DNA from: Zizania palustris
Lineage: Eukaryota > Streptophyta > Magnoliopsida > Poales > Poaceae
Reading direction: 5' to 3'
Length of the DNA stretch: 64,000 nt
Assembly (NCBI GenBank): GCA_019279435.1
Contig: JAAALK010000081.1
Span: forward strand, 26,686,457 to 26,750,456
Made by a program: the position numbers and the translations under genes. Under the pieces are notes generated by a model. The model searched no databases. It was not told where the DNA came from and worked only from the letters and a program-made list of their open reading frames with translations. Of this stretch, positions 1-12,186 are shown in pieces. Numbering within the stretch: position 1 is the stretch's first letter; every line of letters starts with the position of its first letter.

Positions 1-2099
1 AAAGGAACCTCATGGGATATGGAGGAGGAAGGGCGCCTGTTGAGTAAGTAGCAGGCGGCAGCAAGAGCCTCAGCCCAGTATGTGGGTGGCATTGAAGCGT
101 GGAGCAGCATGGTGCGAATAGAGTTGTTGAGTGTGCGAATGGTGCGTTCTGCCTTGCCATTTTGAGGGAAGTGTATGGGCAGGAGAGACGAAGAAGTGTT
201 CCCCGAGCAGCGAGGAAGGTGGTGTTGGCTGTGTTGACAAATTCTCTGCCATTGTCGGTTTGGAAGCATTTTACAGGGAGGTTAAATTGGGTTTGTGCAA
301 GGGCTGTGAGCTGAACTAAGTGTTGGTGGACCTCGGATTTGCGGTGGAGAGGAAAAACCCAACAATAGTGACTGTAATCATCCAGACAGACTAAATAGTA
401 TGAAAAACCAGAAATACTAGGGATGGGAGAGGTCCAAACATCACAGTGAATTAGTTCAAACGGTGCATAAGTACAAGACTGGGAGGTACTGAAGGGTAGA
501 CGCGTGTGCTTGCCTAACTGACATGAATGGCAGAGGGAGTGGTCTACTTTATTGTAGGAAACAGCATGAAGTTTATTTAGATGTTCTAAAGCAGCAGGTG
601 CTGGATGGCCGAGACGCTGGTGCCACAGGGTCGACGAAACAGCCAGGAGAGCATGTGAGGAGGCGCCAGCGGTCGGAGGGATAGCAGGTATGGTGTAGAG
701 ATCGCCGGTACTATTGCAGCGATGAATCACTCGTCCCGTCTGGGTATCCTTAACAGAAAAACCAAGAGCATCAAATTCAAGAGAACAACGATTTTCACGG
801 GTGAATTGACGAACGGATAAAAGATTATGAATGAGAGAAGGGGCGACAAGAATGTTATTAAGGGAGAAGTTTGCTGAGGTGGTGGGTAGGATGGAGTGAC
901 CTCTGGACGTGACCGGAATACTAGTGCCATTGCCTACTGTTATAGATGAGGTGGAGGGGGGAAGGCGCTGGAGGAGCATACCATCAGAGGTCGCCATGTG
1001 AGTTGAAGCGCCGGAGTCAACAACCCATGAGGGGCTGCCCTGGACAGCTAGGTGCTGCAAGGCAGCAATTAGGCCAGCCGAGTCCCATGTCGGTCCACCA
1101 GGCTGGACAGGGGCGAACGCTGTGTGCGCCTGAGGAGGGGCACCGAGCAGCCCCTGTTGGCGTGGGGGCTGCCATGGGTGGCTGCCAGGGGCGCCGGAAC
1201 TGCCCTGGTCGCGCTCCCAGGGAGGTATGACGCGCTCACCGGGGTTGACACGTGCGCCAGTCCAAGGATCAAAACCCCAGGGCTGACGCTTGCTGTCGCG
1301 CCGGGTGTTGTTGCGCCTGTTGTCGCGTCGGCCACCGTTGCCGTGCTGCTGCTGGCGCGGCTGTTGCTGCTGGCGCGGCTGCTGCTGCTGGACTGCGGTC
1401 GGCAGGGCACCACCAGGGGCGCCGTTGAAGGTGGCGAGAAGGGCCGAAGCGGCGCGGACCTTGTCCTCGTTCTTGAGACGCAGCTCCTTGAGGAGGAGCT
1501 GATTCCTGGCAACAGCAAAGGTGAGAGGTTCCTGGGCGGCGATGTTGTCGGCGACAGATTGGTACTTCTCATTGAGGCCGCGGAGTAGGTTGAGGACGAG
1601 GTCGGGCTCGGTGATGGTTTGGTCGACGTCGCGAAGACTGTCGGCAGCCTCCTTCATGCGCACACAGTACTCGTCGATGGAGGAGTCGCCCTGGGTCATC
1701 GAGTGGAACTCGTGACTTAGGAAGACGGCGCGGGGTGCCTTGTTGGCTTGGTACAGGGCGGCGATTGCCGTCCAGAGCTGGCCGGCGGTCTGTTGGGCAC
1801 CGGTCATAGCGAGGTTGAGGACGGAGTCGGAGACGGTGCCGAAGATCCAACTGCGGATGCAAAAGTCAGCCTGCACCCATGCGTCATTGGTGGGCGTAGG
1901 GGAGACGATGGCAAGGTGCTGGAGCAGCCCGAATTTGCCACACATGGCGTGGAAGGCTGTCGACCACTTGGTGTAGTTAGAGGGTCGCAGCTCGAGGGTC
2001 ATGGGAATGTGGGTCTTCACGTTTACGAGAGCATATGGGCAAACGGTTGGGTTGATGGCGTCAGCCATGGCGGAGGTGGTGGAGGACTCTGAGGACATG
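1..2099 (-). CDS. Ty1/Copia retrotransposon gag-pol (partial, runs off the left edge)
   Basis: Reading the minus strand from the ATG at 2099, one frame stays open to the window edge (about 700 codons). In order it shows an N-terminal Gag/UBN2-type region (…WSTAFHAMCGKFGLLQHL… and …LNLLRGLNEKY…), a Gln/Arg-rich linker (about 1290-1400), the protease active site (WVVDSGASTHM, about 985-1020), a GAG-pre-integrase region (LWHQRLGHP, about 605-635; CHSCQLGKH) and the integrase core start (FELIHCDVW; QTDNGREF near 240). Near 160-168 the expected integrase continuation (NGKAERTIRTLNNSIRTM) moves to another frame, so there is probably a 1-nt indel and the copy is likely inactive. Reverse transcriptase and RNase H would lie outside the window. 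Gag is expected to form the particle, while protease and integrase process and insert the element. Confidence 0.9.
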
Positions 2100-2174
2100 T
2101 TGGCGCGGCTGTTGGGCGGCGCAGCTAGGTTGGGGAAGGAGAGGGAGGGCCAAGATCAGATTGCTCTGATACCA

Positions 2175-2414
2175 TGTAGAAAGGTGAGGTTGAGGCAATT
2201 GGCCATGCTCTCAATGGAGAGGGGGCCTGTATTTATAGGGCAGCTGCTGCTGCTATATATGGCAGTAATTACATGGATAGGAAATAAATCACAATCTCTA
2301 AACATGGCAGGTTTGATCCTAATTGACTGCCCTGCCCAAATATGCAAGATCACAATCTCTAAACATGGCAGGTCTGATCCTAATTGACTGCCCTGCCTAA
2401 ATATGCAAGATACA
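2175..2414 (-). repeat. 5' LTR of the Copia element
   Basis: On the minus strand the primer-binding site TGGTATCAGAGC (initiator Met-tRNA type; plus strand 2163-2174) directly follows the LTR end. The LTR therefore runs from 2414 down to 2175, beginning TG and ending CA. A TATA-like CTATAAATA sits near 2230. It contains an internal tandem duplication of about 62 bp (about 2286-2347 and 2348-2410). Its outer end is 37 bp before exon 11 of OSC-A. The exact outer end is inferred from the TG…CA rule because the partner LTR is outside the window. Confidence 0.75.
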
Positions 2415-2451
2415 ATCTCCTATTGCCTAATAGTATTATCTCCTATTTTAG

Positions 2452-5400
2452 GCACTACTAATGCTGTCAAGGATTTCTGCCAAACTTGTTGATGCTCCAA
2501 TAAAAGAAAAAAGTTTGTATGATGCGATTGACTGCCTCCTTTCTTTTTCGGTATGACTATAGGTTAATTAATTCATGTGTTCTTCTAGTTTTATTCATGT
2601 TTCCTGAAAATGAGGCGATCGATAATTTCTTTTGGTATATTAAATGTGTGGGTCATCTACTCATCTAAAAGTTAAAAATGCCTTAAGATAGATACTGTTA
2701 AAAAATTGCACAGTTTCTGAATAAAGACAAAATGTCAAAATGATCAGATATGTGATAGTATTAGCTAATATATGTATTTTATCTAAATTTTAATTAGAGT
2801 TTATTCATCCATGAAAACAATTGATTAGCACATGTTTACATTAAAGAAAAAATGTAACATAGTATATTCTTTGTTCTTACATACTTTGTGTTCATTCATT
2901 GATATCAAATATCTTCTAGAGTATATGTATCTCTCAATTATAGAGAGCATGTAACCCCCAGTTATCATTTATCAACATACCTGGAAAGCTACATCACTAA
3001 ATTTGAGATCTGTGAAAAAATTTGGTAAAGTTTCCTCTGTATTTATGAACATCCACGACAATCAGTTTATAAGAAAAACTAATAATGTATTGTAACACAT
3101 AAACGATCAATTACAACTAAACATATAATAACCAGATAATCACGACCAGAGCAAACCATGATTCATTATTATCAGTGTTCTAATAGGCGCCAGGCGCTAG
3201 TCGGGCGGCGACCCGGCGCCCAGCACCTAGCAGCGCCTAGGATTTTTCCCATTTTCTCCTCTCTTTTTTCATGTTCCTGTGAGTTCCAAAGCTTTTTCCT
3301 AGTTACGAGACATTAATTTTACTGCTTCCCAGATGTTTGTCTAGTTTCAAGACGTCCTCATTAATTTCCCGCACAGTTCCCCACTGGTGTCTCTTCCCCT
3401 CCCTTTTCTTTCCCTCTCCTCTCCCCCTCTGGTCACTTTTCTTCCCAGCCTTTCTTTCCCTCCCCTCTCTCCCCCTTCGACTGCTTCTCTTCCAGGCGTC
3501 TTCTTCCCCTCCCCTATCTCCCCATCCAGCCCCGACATGCTCTGCTCAAGCGTCTTCTTCCCCTCCCCTATCTCCCCCTCCGGCCGCGACATTCTCTGCT
3601 CGAGACTCCCCTCTAGAGCATGGCGCACGGCGCCGGAGAGCTTGCGAGTGGTGCATGGGGGCGGACGACCGACGACACATGGTGGCTGGTTCAGGGAATA
3701 GGCGGCGCCATAGCCGCCCAGGGCGCCTAGGCCCGCGGTCAACCGCCCAGGCCACGGTTGACCCGCCTAGGCGCCTCCGCCCGCCCAGCCTGCCTCCATG
3801 TGGCGCTGGGGTGGCGCCCAGCGCCTTTTCCCGCCTAGGCGCCCGCCTAGTTCCGCCTTTTAGAACACTAATTATTATGATTCAAACAAGAATAAGAAGC
3901 CTAGTTCAAATGCATGTAAAAGTGGTGAAAATTGGGTACTATTACCGGTCCATACATGTTGAAGTAAAAAAAAGTAAAAAATATACATGTCCACACAATA
4001 TCGCTATGAATTGCAACTCCTTTAGAGAAAATATGCATAAAAGTAAAAAAATGCATAACAAGATTTATTCATATCGAACAGTTCAAGTCTAATCGAGCTA
4101 CAAATATTCTAGTTTGTGGCTCATGGGCAGATGGACTAATAGAAAATCACCGAACAAATCAAATAATATTCACACATTTGTAACTTTTCATAGCTTAATA
4201 TGTCAACAAAATTGGTCCTTTATTATAATTGTTTTAAGTGCCTATTTTGTTATCAGTTTAATGATGTACTCTTACTGTTGGAGAAGAATCATACTACACT
4301 ACTATAGAAGCCTTTGTGAGGACAGGGGAACGATATAATTGTCCATCTACAAATAACCTTTGTGAAAATTGTAAATACTTGGTTATTACCTTTCTCCCCA
4401 ACATAATGATATGGTTTTGAAATGTTAATTTGGTGTGAACTTACTGCTTGAAGAATGTTTCTGTTTGACTAACATGTTCATTTTCTGCTTTTTGTTTCAT
4501 GAAGAACAAAGATGGTACCTTCTCGTCGTTTGAATGCAAAAGAACGGCTTCATGGATTGAGGTGCATATCTTTAGGCATATGTAAAGGAAATTCATAATT
4601 TATCCATGAAGATGGTCCCATATATTGATATATACACAGCCCCCTACTTTTCGTATCACCATCAAATCATGTATAGTTGCATTGTTTGCTTTTATGCATC
4701 TGCTGACCAACATATCAAAACTCTATATATGGGCCTAATCCAACCACAATACCACATACTACAATGTGGCCTCCACTAATGAGCCAAGGTATTAGATGCA
4801 CTTTTGGATTTTGACAGAATGACATACAAACATAGCAGACAGACACACATAGTTATGTAGAAGGATAAGTGTCATGTGGGGGAGGCATTATCAGCATAGA
4901 GACAAAGCTCAGGCTAGGACCAGTGGAATGGCTTGTGAGACAAGCTAGGGAAGTTGTTAAAAGTCTGTTAGCAAGCTGTAATCAGCTGTTAGCAAGCCTA
5001 TGGGCTATAAATAAGGGATGTAATTATCACTAGGAGATAAAAAAGAACTAATTCTCCAATCTAATCCTTCTCCTTCCTCCTGAGATCTCTCTACCTCACC
5101 ATTGGGAAGCCGTGCAACAACCCCAGCGCCATTACCCGCCGGAGCTACGAACGACATAGCAAAGGCTGTGCTGTCTTGGACCACAAGGTCCTTTACAATA
5201 AGGGTGAAGTGTCATTCTAGTAAAATGGACAAGTTATTGTCATTTGAATTGTTCTACTTAATAAACGTGTCAAAGTCTAGAAATGACTATAATTTGGAAC
5301 AGAAGGAGTAGGATCAAATGAAGCGCATCACTTGAAATTACATAAATTATGTGTATCCATGCAATTATTCTGCCTAACTAATTAATTGGAATTTTAGTTG

Positions 5401-7352
5401 CTACCATATTTCCTACCTGTGTCGTCCGAAAACTAATGTGCGTAGTTTAATGTTAAACCATGGTGAATACAAAATTCCTGAAAGTGGTTAAATGTATTTA
5501 TTGATTATGATGTCTTAATCCTGTTATCCTTACTCATCCTTCATAATTGTATTCTCCAATAATTTAAATTTGAATATTTTCTTATCTCATTTGATTTTAA
5601 CATATTACTGCTATATGTATACTAACTTGGATGTACTTGATGATGCAGATTATGAACCCTTCAGAGAGTTTTCGGAACATTGTCGTTGATTATCCGTAAG
5701 CGATTTAAATACCTTATACTAATTCCATTTTCATTTACCATGGAAATTAACTAGAAATATGAGACCAATACAGACATGTGGAGTGCACATCATCAGCAAT
5801 TCAAGGTCTGATATCATTCAGAAAGTTATACCCAGGATATCGTGATGAAGAGATTGAAAATTGTATAAAGGGTGCTGTCATGTTCATTGAGAACAAACAA
5901 AAAAATGATGGCTCATGGTATGCCAAAAGAGTTCAGTGCTAAGTGCATGGGTGAAATTATATTTGATTTGAATTCTGTAGTTGCTGAGTATAATACATCT
6001 GTGTTAAATAGGTATGCCACATATGGTGTATGCTTTACCTATGGGGCTTTCTTCGCGGTAAGGGGATTAGTTGCTGCTGGGAGAACTTATGAGAACAGCC
6101 AGTCCATCAGGAATGGATGTGAGTTCCTATTGTCAAAGCAATTTACTGCAGGTGGATGGGGAGAGAACTGTGTTTTTACTGAAACAGAGGTAAATAATAT
6201 TTTCATTGTAGTTTCCTTTCAGCTTCTTTCAATTCTCAACTTTCAACATTGGCCTTGTTAGTTTAACTATGGAAACCACCTAAAAAGTTATATTTTCCGA
6301 AGAACCATAAAGTTAATGATGCAACAGTTTTTCATCTGTATTTGTATAATAAAATAAAATTGGTCATATGAGTTTTGTTGGTGTTAGGATATAGATTACT
6401 AGGGACCCAGATGAGACTAAAAAACAAGTTTAAGGACCATCGGCGTATTTTTCTCAAATTTTCCTAAATTCCTAGGATATGCCTGAATCTTGAGTGTGTA
6501 ATCAAACAAGCCCCGTTTTTTTACTTAACTTAGAATCAACTTCTACCAAAGTGAGGAGTTATCTGGGATTACATTAACAACAATTTCTAATCTGAAATCG
6601 AACAGGCTTATGCCAATGCTGGGAGGCCACATGCAGTGAACACCGCTTGGGCAATGTTAGCTTTAATTTACTCTGGACAGGTCTGTTTGTCAATTGTTTA
6701 TTCAATTTGGCATACTCATGTATGTATGAATACCTTGTCATAGTCGTGTGTTGTTATTATTGACCACTAATGTTATGAACAGACCGAACGAGATCCAACA
6801 CCATTATTCCGTGCTGCAAGACAATTAATCAACATGCAACTTGAGACAGGGGAGTTCCCCCAACAGGTAAGTTTCGGGACGAGTATTAAATCTCCTGAAT
6901 GCACACTCTTACAAGGAGATTCTACAGTTTGGTTTGTCCAATTAGCATATATTTGGTAATTAATTAAAAAGGAATAAACTTACGCAATGTCATTGGAATA
7001 TGTCTACCACATCATGATAACAGAATTGAAGTACAACTTATTGATAAGGTCATTCAAATATGTCTATCAGCTCATACATTTGTGCAACTTGAAAGTTTAT
7101 GTGAATACACACACACAGGGCGCAGCTTCCTAACTGAAAGCATGTTTGCAAACAGAGAGCACAAATGTACGAGTCATTTTAAAGTGTTTTTTTGCAAACA
7201 GAGTCTTACTTGGTTTTCTTGGTTTTGGATTGAAGGAACATGTTGGATGCTTCAGTTCCAACTTTGTATACAATTACCCAAACTATCGCAACTTGTTCCC
7301 TATTTGGGCTCTCGGAGAGTTCCGCCGGCGTCTTACTGCAAGCAAGGACTGA
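2452..7352 (+). CDS. Oxidosqualene cyclase OSC-A, C-terminal exons 11-18 (partial)
   Basis: Eight exons can be placed, all with GT-AG junctions and conserved phase: 2452-2550, 4505-4561, 5649-5695, 5774-5917, 6012-6189, 6606-6680, 6783-6866 and 7236-7352 (stop TGA). Together they encode about 266 residues of the C-terminal half of an OSC, which cyclises 2,3-oxidosqualene to a sterol or triterpene scaffold at the ER membrane. Visible family motifs are [11 protein letters not shown], the QW-type repeats KQKNDGSW and [25 protein letters not shown], and the C-terminal [13 protein letters not shown]. No stop or frameshift is seen. Exons 1-10 and the catalytic DCTAE motif are not in the window; they lie to the left of the Copia insertion or are deleted. 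It is a close direct duplicate of OSC-B. Confidence 0.9.
3173..3870. mobile_element. hAT-type MITE in OSC-A intron 11
   Basis: The element is 698 bp, GC-rich, with termini CAGTGTTCTAATAGG…TTTTAGAACACTA. It is flanked by an 8-bp target duplication ATTATTAT (3165-3172, 3871-3878). The unoccupied site is visible in OSC-B at 31370-31377. The interior is rich in GGCGCCTAGGCG-like subterminal repeats. No transposase is seen; open frames inside (3337-4092 and others) are compositional. Confidence 0.9.
4870..5197 (+). mobile_element. Solo LTR in OSC-A intron 12
   Basis: The 328-bp block begins TGTCATGTGG and ends TCCTTTACA, with 5-bp duplications ATAAG on both sides (4865-4869, 5198-5202). OSC-B has the empty site at about 32848-32852. 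It has a TATA-like CTATAAATA near 5006 and no internal retroviral sequence, consistent with LTR-LTR recombination. Family not identified. Confidence 0.85.
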
Positions 7353-8083
7353 AGTATGATATGACAATCCACCATACATTTGTGCTCTACAAATTAAATT
7401 GTGCAATTATTGAATGGTCAAGTATAGAAGCAGATCTCAAATTATCTGCCATGTTGTGGCAAATATTTTGCAAAGCTAGTGTTATCCTAAAAAGCTTGTT
7501 AAATCAAGCACCAAACCAAAGCGGTATGTACTGTACCATTATTGTAGCTCTAAAATAAATAATTTGTTACTGTCACAAACTGAATCGTCCTATGGATGAC
7601 ATCTTTAATTCAACTACATAATTTCTAGTTTGCAGAAGCTATGACACTTAGCTGCAAACAGCTTGGTGCAGTTCAAAGAGGTTATCTGATGTTTTATTTT
7701 GGATTTGTTTGACTTCAAATAATATGTGCTTCCTTTTCCAGGACAGAATACTTGCAGAATTGCTGAAATAACAGTGAAAAGTTGGCACAAATAATATTAA
7801 TAACAGAAATAATAGATAAATTTTAATAAATTATTATCAGTAAAGAAATTAAATAAACAAACAAAAATATAAGCCTGAAAATTTTGTTCCAAATTAAATC
7901 GTAGCCGGAGTTGTTTTATAAAATTCTGTCATAAAATACTTCCCAGAAAATGTAGTTTTTAGAGCATAGAGCTTAACCTCTAACAACAAAAGTAATTTAA
8001 ATATTAATTTATTTAAGAATCCTTTTGAAAGTTCTCTCGGTCCTCGATCTAATTTCTGTTCGAATTCATTCACCTTTGGAAAA
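7353..8083. other. 3' flank of OSC-A
   Basis: AT-rich DNA shared with the flank of OSC-B (36704-37712), so it belongs to the duplicated block. No further gene is seen. Polyadenylation signals are likely here but cannot be fixed by eye. Confidence 0.6.
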
Positions 8084-9162
8084 TGTCTAATTTAGACCCC
8101 AACTAATACCCTGCAGATGAAAGTTTTCCCCAACGGAAAAACTATCCAACAGTACCCGTTGGTACGGTATACTTTATCTAAAAAATTAAAATTTGCAATC
8201 AACTCCAGTATTTAATTAACGTTCTGTGTATGGCACAGTGTGCTTTTGTAACAAAACCTTTCGAGATCTCTTATTGATGACATCACCTTATATGTTATTT
8301 ACACAATCGAGAACTACATGGGAGAATTGGTGTTTACAACGTCACTTTATTTTTTATTCCATCTGTTGGATTATGAAACAAATTCTACCTTAATTCACTG
8401 ACGTTTTTTACGCCAATATTTGGTAAGGTCCAGAAACTCACTACGAGTTGCTGCATGGTCAATAAAAGGTCAAGGAAGATTCTGGTCAAAGAAAGTAAAA
8501 AAGTTTGTCCACAACAACTGTATGATTAGAAGGGGGCCGATGGAGATAAGAGCAACATATGGTTATAGATTCATCCGAAATCGGCTCGATAGATTACTTT
8601 AACGGCAAGTCTACGGACTATAAATATGTATCCCATAGGTTAGGATTAGTTTAACTCTCGTTCAATCAACAATCGACATATCACCACCCTTGTGCCCCAA
8701 AGTTATCCGGCGGGACTCAGACTCTCGGAGCTGGGATGCATCCGTTTGATCTCCAGCAAAGAGGTGAGTCTCGCCACCCCTGACGTCCGTGCCAATTAGG
8801 TTAGTATCCTCACGGCTGCATCAGTTCGGTCTGACCTCTTGAGGAGAACGGTGAAACAACACGATCACTTATTGTTCTTAGTGTATTTGGCTAGGTCTAA
8901 AGCTGCATCAGTTATATTTGATCTCTTAGATTGAAGTTATCTGGCTAGGTCACTGATTGTTTAGGATTTTATTACTATTGTCATTAGTGTTTTGTGGTTC
9001 CAATACCACCTTTGTAATAAAATAATTTATTTATGTTGTCGCGAATAATTACGCTATTGATTTATAATAAATTATCTATTGTGTGACTCGGGTGATTCCT
9101 GGACGATGATACTTTCTGGACAATAAATCACAAGAAAATGGTTAGAATTTCTGGGCGTGACA
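8084..9162 (+). mobile_element. Probable LTR fragment, family unknown
   Basis: This segment follows the end of duplicated homology. It has a TATA-like CTATAAATATG near 8619, a leader-like region rich in CAATCAACAATCG, and a terminal …GGGCGTGACA ending at 9162, right against a MULE-like coding relic. The left boundary is not resolved and no target duplication was found, so this is tentative. Confidence 0.4.
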
Positions 9163-9231
9163 AGAGCATTCATCAAGATTGAATCAAACTATGATTTAGT
9201 GGATAATAACATATGTGAGAGCTTCACAACA
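9163..9231 (+). pseudogene. MULE transposase relic (short)
   Basis: About 23 codons read RAFIKIESNYDLVDNN followed by ICESF. This resembles the conserved C-terminal segment before the SWIM region of plant Mutator-like transposases, where a short acidic stretch ends in NN-x-CE-x-FN. Similarity stops after this and a stop codon follows within 20 codons. It is a fragment cut by the adjacent LTR-like sequence. Assignment rests on motif memory. Confidence 0.5.
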
Positions 9232-9950
9232 ACACCAATGGACCTTAGCGCCTACGCCCACGGCGACGTCCCTAGCGCATGAGGTCGCTGTCAATGAACA
9301 CTAAAAATAGGGCATGTGTGGCCAGTTGGAACAACTTGTGTTACTTTATTTAATATCACTTTGGTATGTGTAATCTTGTTTAAGACAACTAATATTTGTA
9401 CACCGGAGAGAGTAAGTTTTTACCTATCATGAATAACAGGTTCAGTTTCGGGTACAAAAATTTTTACGGGCAAGTTTATGGATTTGTACTATTCATACTT
9501 ATGATACCCAATTGCCATCCCTATCATGAATGAAATAAGGGTGTATTTGGTTGAGCTATATATTGTGATCAAAAAGTTATTGTAAGTTGTGAGCTGTGAA
9601 AAAAACTATTGAAAAAAACTACGAGGATCAAGACAAGTCACCGGACCCTCTTGTGGACATAGTTGATCATGTTGAACCTATTCTTTTTGCAATAAATGCT
9701 ATAACCCATAGGTTAATAACTGCATTAGCGATAACATGTCTACTCGTTTGATTATTTAGCTAATGAATAGCATTGCTCCCTGAAGTGTAAACCCAAGCCA
9801 TGCTTGTATCACCGTCTCCTTGTCGCCAGCGTCGTTTAATAGTTAGCGCTATATAAACGAGGCGCATTAATGGCTAGCTTTAATACAATTACTATTAGTC
9901 ATTAGGTTATTATCTCTATACTCCTTTGGATATATATATATATATATATA
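9232..9950. other. Unassigned intergenic DNA
   Basis: No coding exon was recognised. The block ends in a short (AT)n run at about 9929-9950. Confidence 0.5.
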
Positions 9951-11041
9951 TGTCTTTGTCTCGTCGATATTCTGAATTGTGGAAAGCGTTGTGGAGTCGA
10001 AGTGATATTGTGCATGGTGGGTTCCGGGTGCAAGCTAGTGCATTGGTGGTCGCACCCGGGGCACTATAAGGACCACTCTGTGGGATTTGTCGCAAAGCAT
10101 TATCGTGCTAGCCACAAGTCTATGGGTAAGACCTAATCCGTAGTATGGGTCGGTTCAGCTTGATGCACCGAGCGGAGGAGACAAGATCATCTATCGGGAG
10201 TTGCCCAGTGATGGCTTGTGCTGATGAGGCACTAATGGGGGTCGTACGTCTACTAATCGGGTCTACTCAGACGCCATGAGTGAGATCCCAGTGGAGCGTC
10301 GATGAAACCTAGTGAGGTTGTCCTCTTGCTGAGCCGGACATGCGAAAGGTTTTGGCATGAGTTCCTTCGGGGTGACGTGGTGTCATCTCGACACACTGTT
10401 GTGTGCGGGAGCGAGTGCCTTGTGGGTAAAATAGTACACCTCTGATCAGAGTATAACCTTTTCGAAAAGCCGTGCCCACGGTCACGGGCGGCCAAGTGAT
10501 GTTCTCCGCAGTTAGCTTTCAGTGTTGAAATGTGAATTGCATGTCATGTTGATTATGCTTTGAAAGAGCGAGTGGGCACAGGTGTGCAACTCGAGGTAGT
10601 GGAAAGATAAGTACTGTTATTTAATTCAGCATGTTTATTTCTGTTTTAACACTGCTCATTAAAGATTAAACGACATTTAACCTGCTTTTACGCAATTAGC
10701 CTTGTTATGCATCCTTGTTCAACAGCCATCATTATTTGCATGTCTGTGGCTTGTTGAGTACTTTGTACTCACCCCTCGTGGGTTAATTCTTTTAGATGTC
10801 GTGTATGAAGAAGAAGTCCAGGAGTAGCGTCCCAGGCGAGGAGTCGGATCCGTGGAGCCAAGGCGTTCTGCAGCTGCTTTATTTTGCTTCCGCTTAATTT
10901 TGAGTTGTAATAAGTGTAGCCTATGAGCTACGTACTCGCTTTATTTCCGTTTATTTCGTTGTCAGTTGTGATCGTCTTGTAATAATGACTTTTCATTTAT
11001 ATTCAATGAATTTACGGTTCGTGAGAACCCGGGTCGTTACA
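9951..11041 (+). mobile_element. Ty3/Gypsy-type LTR (3' end), left boundary uncertain
   Basis: The sequence has features of long grass Gypsy LTRs: AAAGCCGTGCCCACGGTCACG near 10460, a TTGAGTACTTTGTACTCACC block near 10755, and a terminus GGGTCGTTACA at 11041. It abuts the left end of the large inverted repeat exactly, so its insertion or recombination may have truncated that arm. No internal gag-pol is present, suggesting a solo or truncated LTR. Confidence 0.55.
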
Positions 11042-11822
11042 CAGTCGGCGCTTCAAGTGCCGACCGTATGCTACTTCTGTAATTTTTTGAAACGAACGCA
11101 CATATTTGATTTTTTAAAAAAATATTATTTAAAAAAATCACAAGTATGTATCACATCAGATGCAAATACCTTACTTCCTGTTCCGAAACTATGAAGTGTA
11201 TGGAGCTAGTTCATGGTTTAGACCTGGGCTTTTGATTGGGACATCCTCCAATGTTCCAATGATCAACAGTATCAGAAAGTGAAAACTAGTAAAAGAGTAG
11301 GGCAATGACAGGTTTTTTCCTGCCAAGATTGAAGAAAAGGAGTGTGGATTCTTGGTCAGATATGGTTGACATGTCTAAATAAATGCCATCCCCTAATGAT
11401 CCATTAAGGATCAACACAAAATATGTCTGTTGCAATGTCATCTTCCCTCATAATCTTGTGAAAACGACCCACTTGAATCTGCAATTAATACTCGTGCATA
11501 CATTGTAATCAACTAGTAGTTTGTGTAGGGATGATTGTTGCCTTTTCATTATCGCAAGCATGTTATATTTCGTTTTCGAAAGGACAAGAGCATTTTAGAG
11601 CATTCAATTCTAAGATTTATTAGCGTACGTTTGTTTTAATCTGAGATTGTTGTAATTCATCTTTTTTATATAAGTCTAAACAAACATATCAATTTATTAT
11701 AATCTAGAATACGTGATGACAGTTGTATCCGATGGATTACCCATTTATCTGTGGATAAAATCCTATTAGGATCGGATTTATTCTTAATATCATACTCAAT
11801 AGGTAAACAAGTATAAGTATAA

Positions 11823-12183
11823 GACCATGTTTGGATTGCACTTGCTTATTTTTAGGACTAAAGTTTAGTCTCATTTAGTCACTAAAGTCACAAACAACCT
11901 TGTTTATGAGGATTAAACTTTAGTCTCTAAAATTTAATCCATAAGTCACCAAAAAATTATTTATGAGGACTAAAAGGTACTACTGATATCAAATCCTCAT
12001 TTATGGTTGTTTAGGAGGACGAAAAAGATATGTATAGCAATGATTAGTGGTAATATGATCATTGTATAAGACATTAAATATTTATTTAGTCTCTACATCC
12101 AAACATGAAAATTAAACTTTAGTTCCTATTAAATAAATAAATTTTAGTCTATAAAAATAACCAAGCGCAGTTTAAACCGAGCC
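11823..12183. mobile_element. Tourist-like MITE (left arm)
   Basis: The element is 361 bp with imperfect terminal inverted repeats (GACCATGTTTGGATTGCAC and, on the other strand, GGCTCGGTTTAAACTGC). It is flanked by TAA on both sides (11820-11822, 12184-12186), typical of PIF/Harbinger-derived Tourist elements. An orthologous copy lies at 62482-62842, so it predates the inverted duplication. Confidence 0.65.
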
Positions 12184-12186
12184 TAA

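Larger units (their letters stand above)
2431..8083 (+). repeat. Direct duplication, unit 1 (pairs with 28604-37712)
   Basis: From the intron 10 acceptor of OSC-A through its 3' flank, exons, introns and downstream DNA match 28604-37712 in the same order and orientation. They are interrupted only by element insertions private to one copy or the other. Homology fades near 8083 and 37712. Confidence 0.85.
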
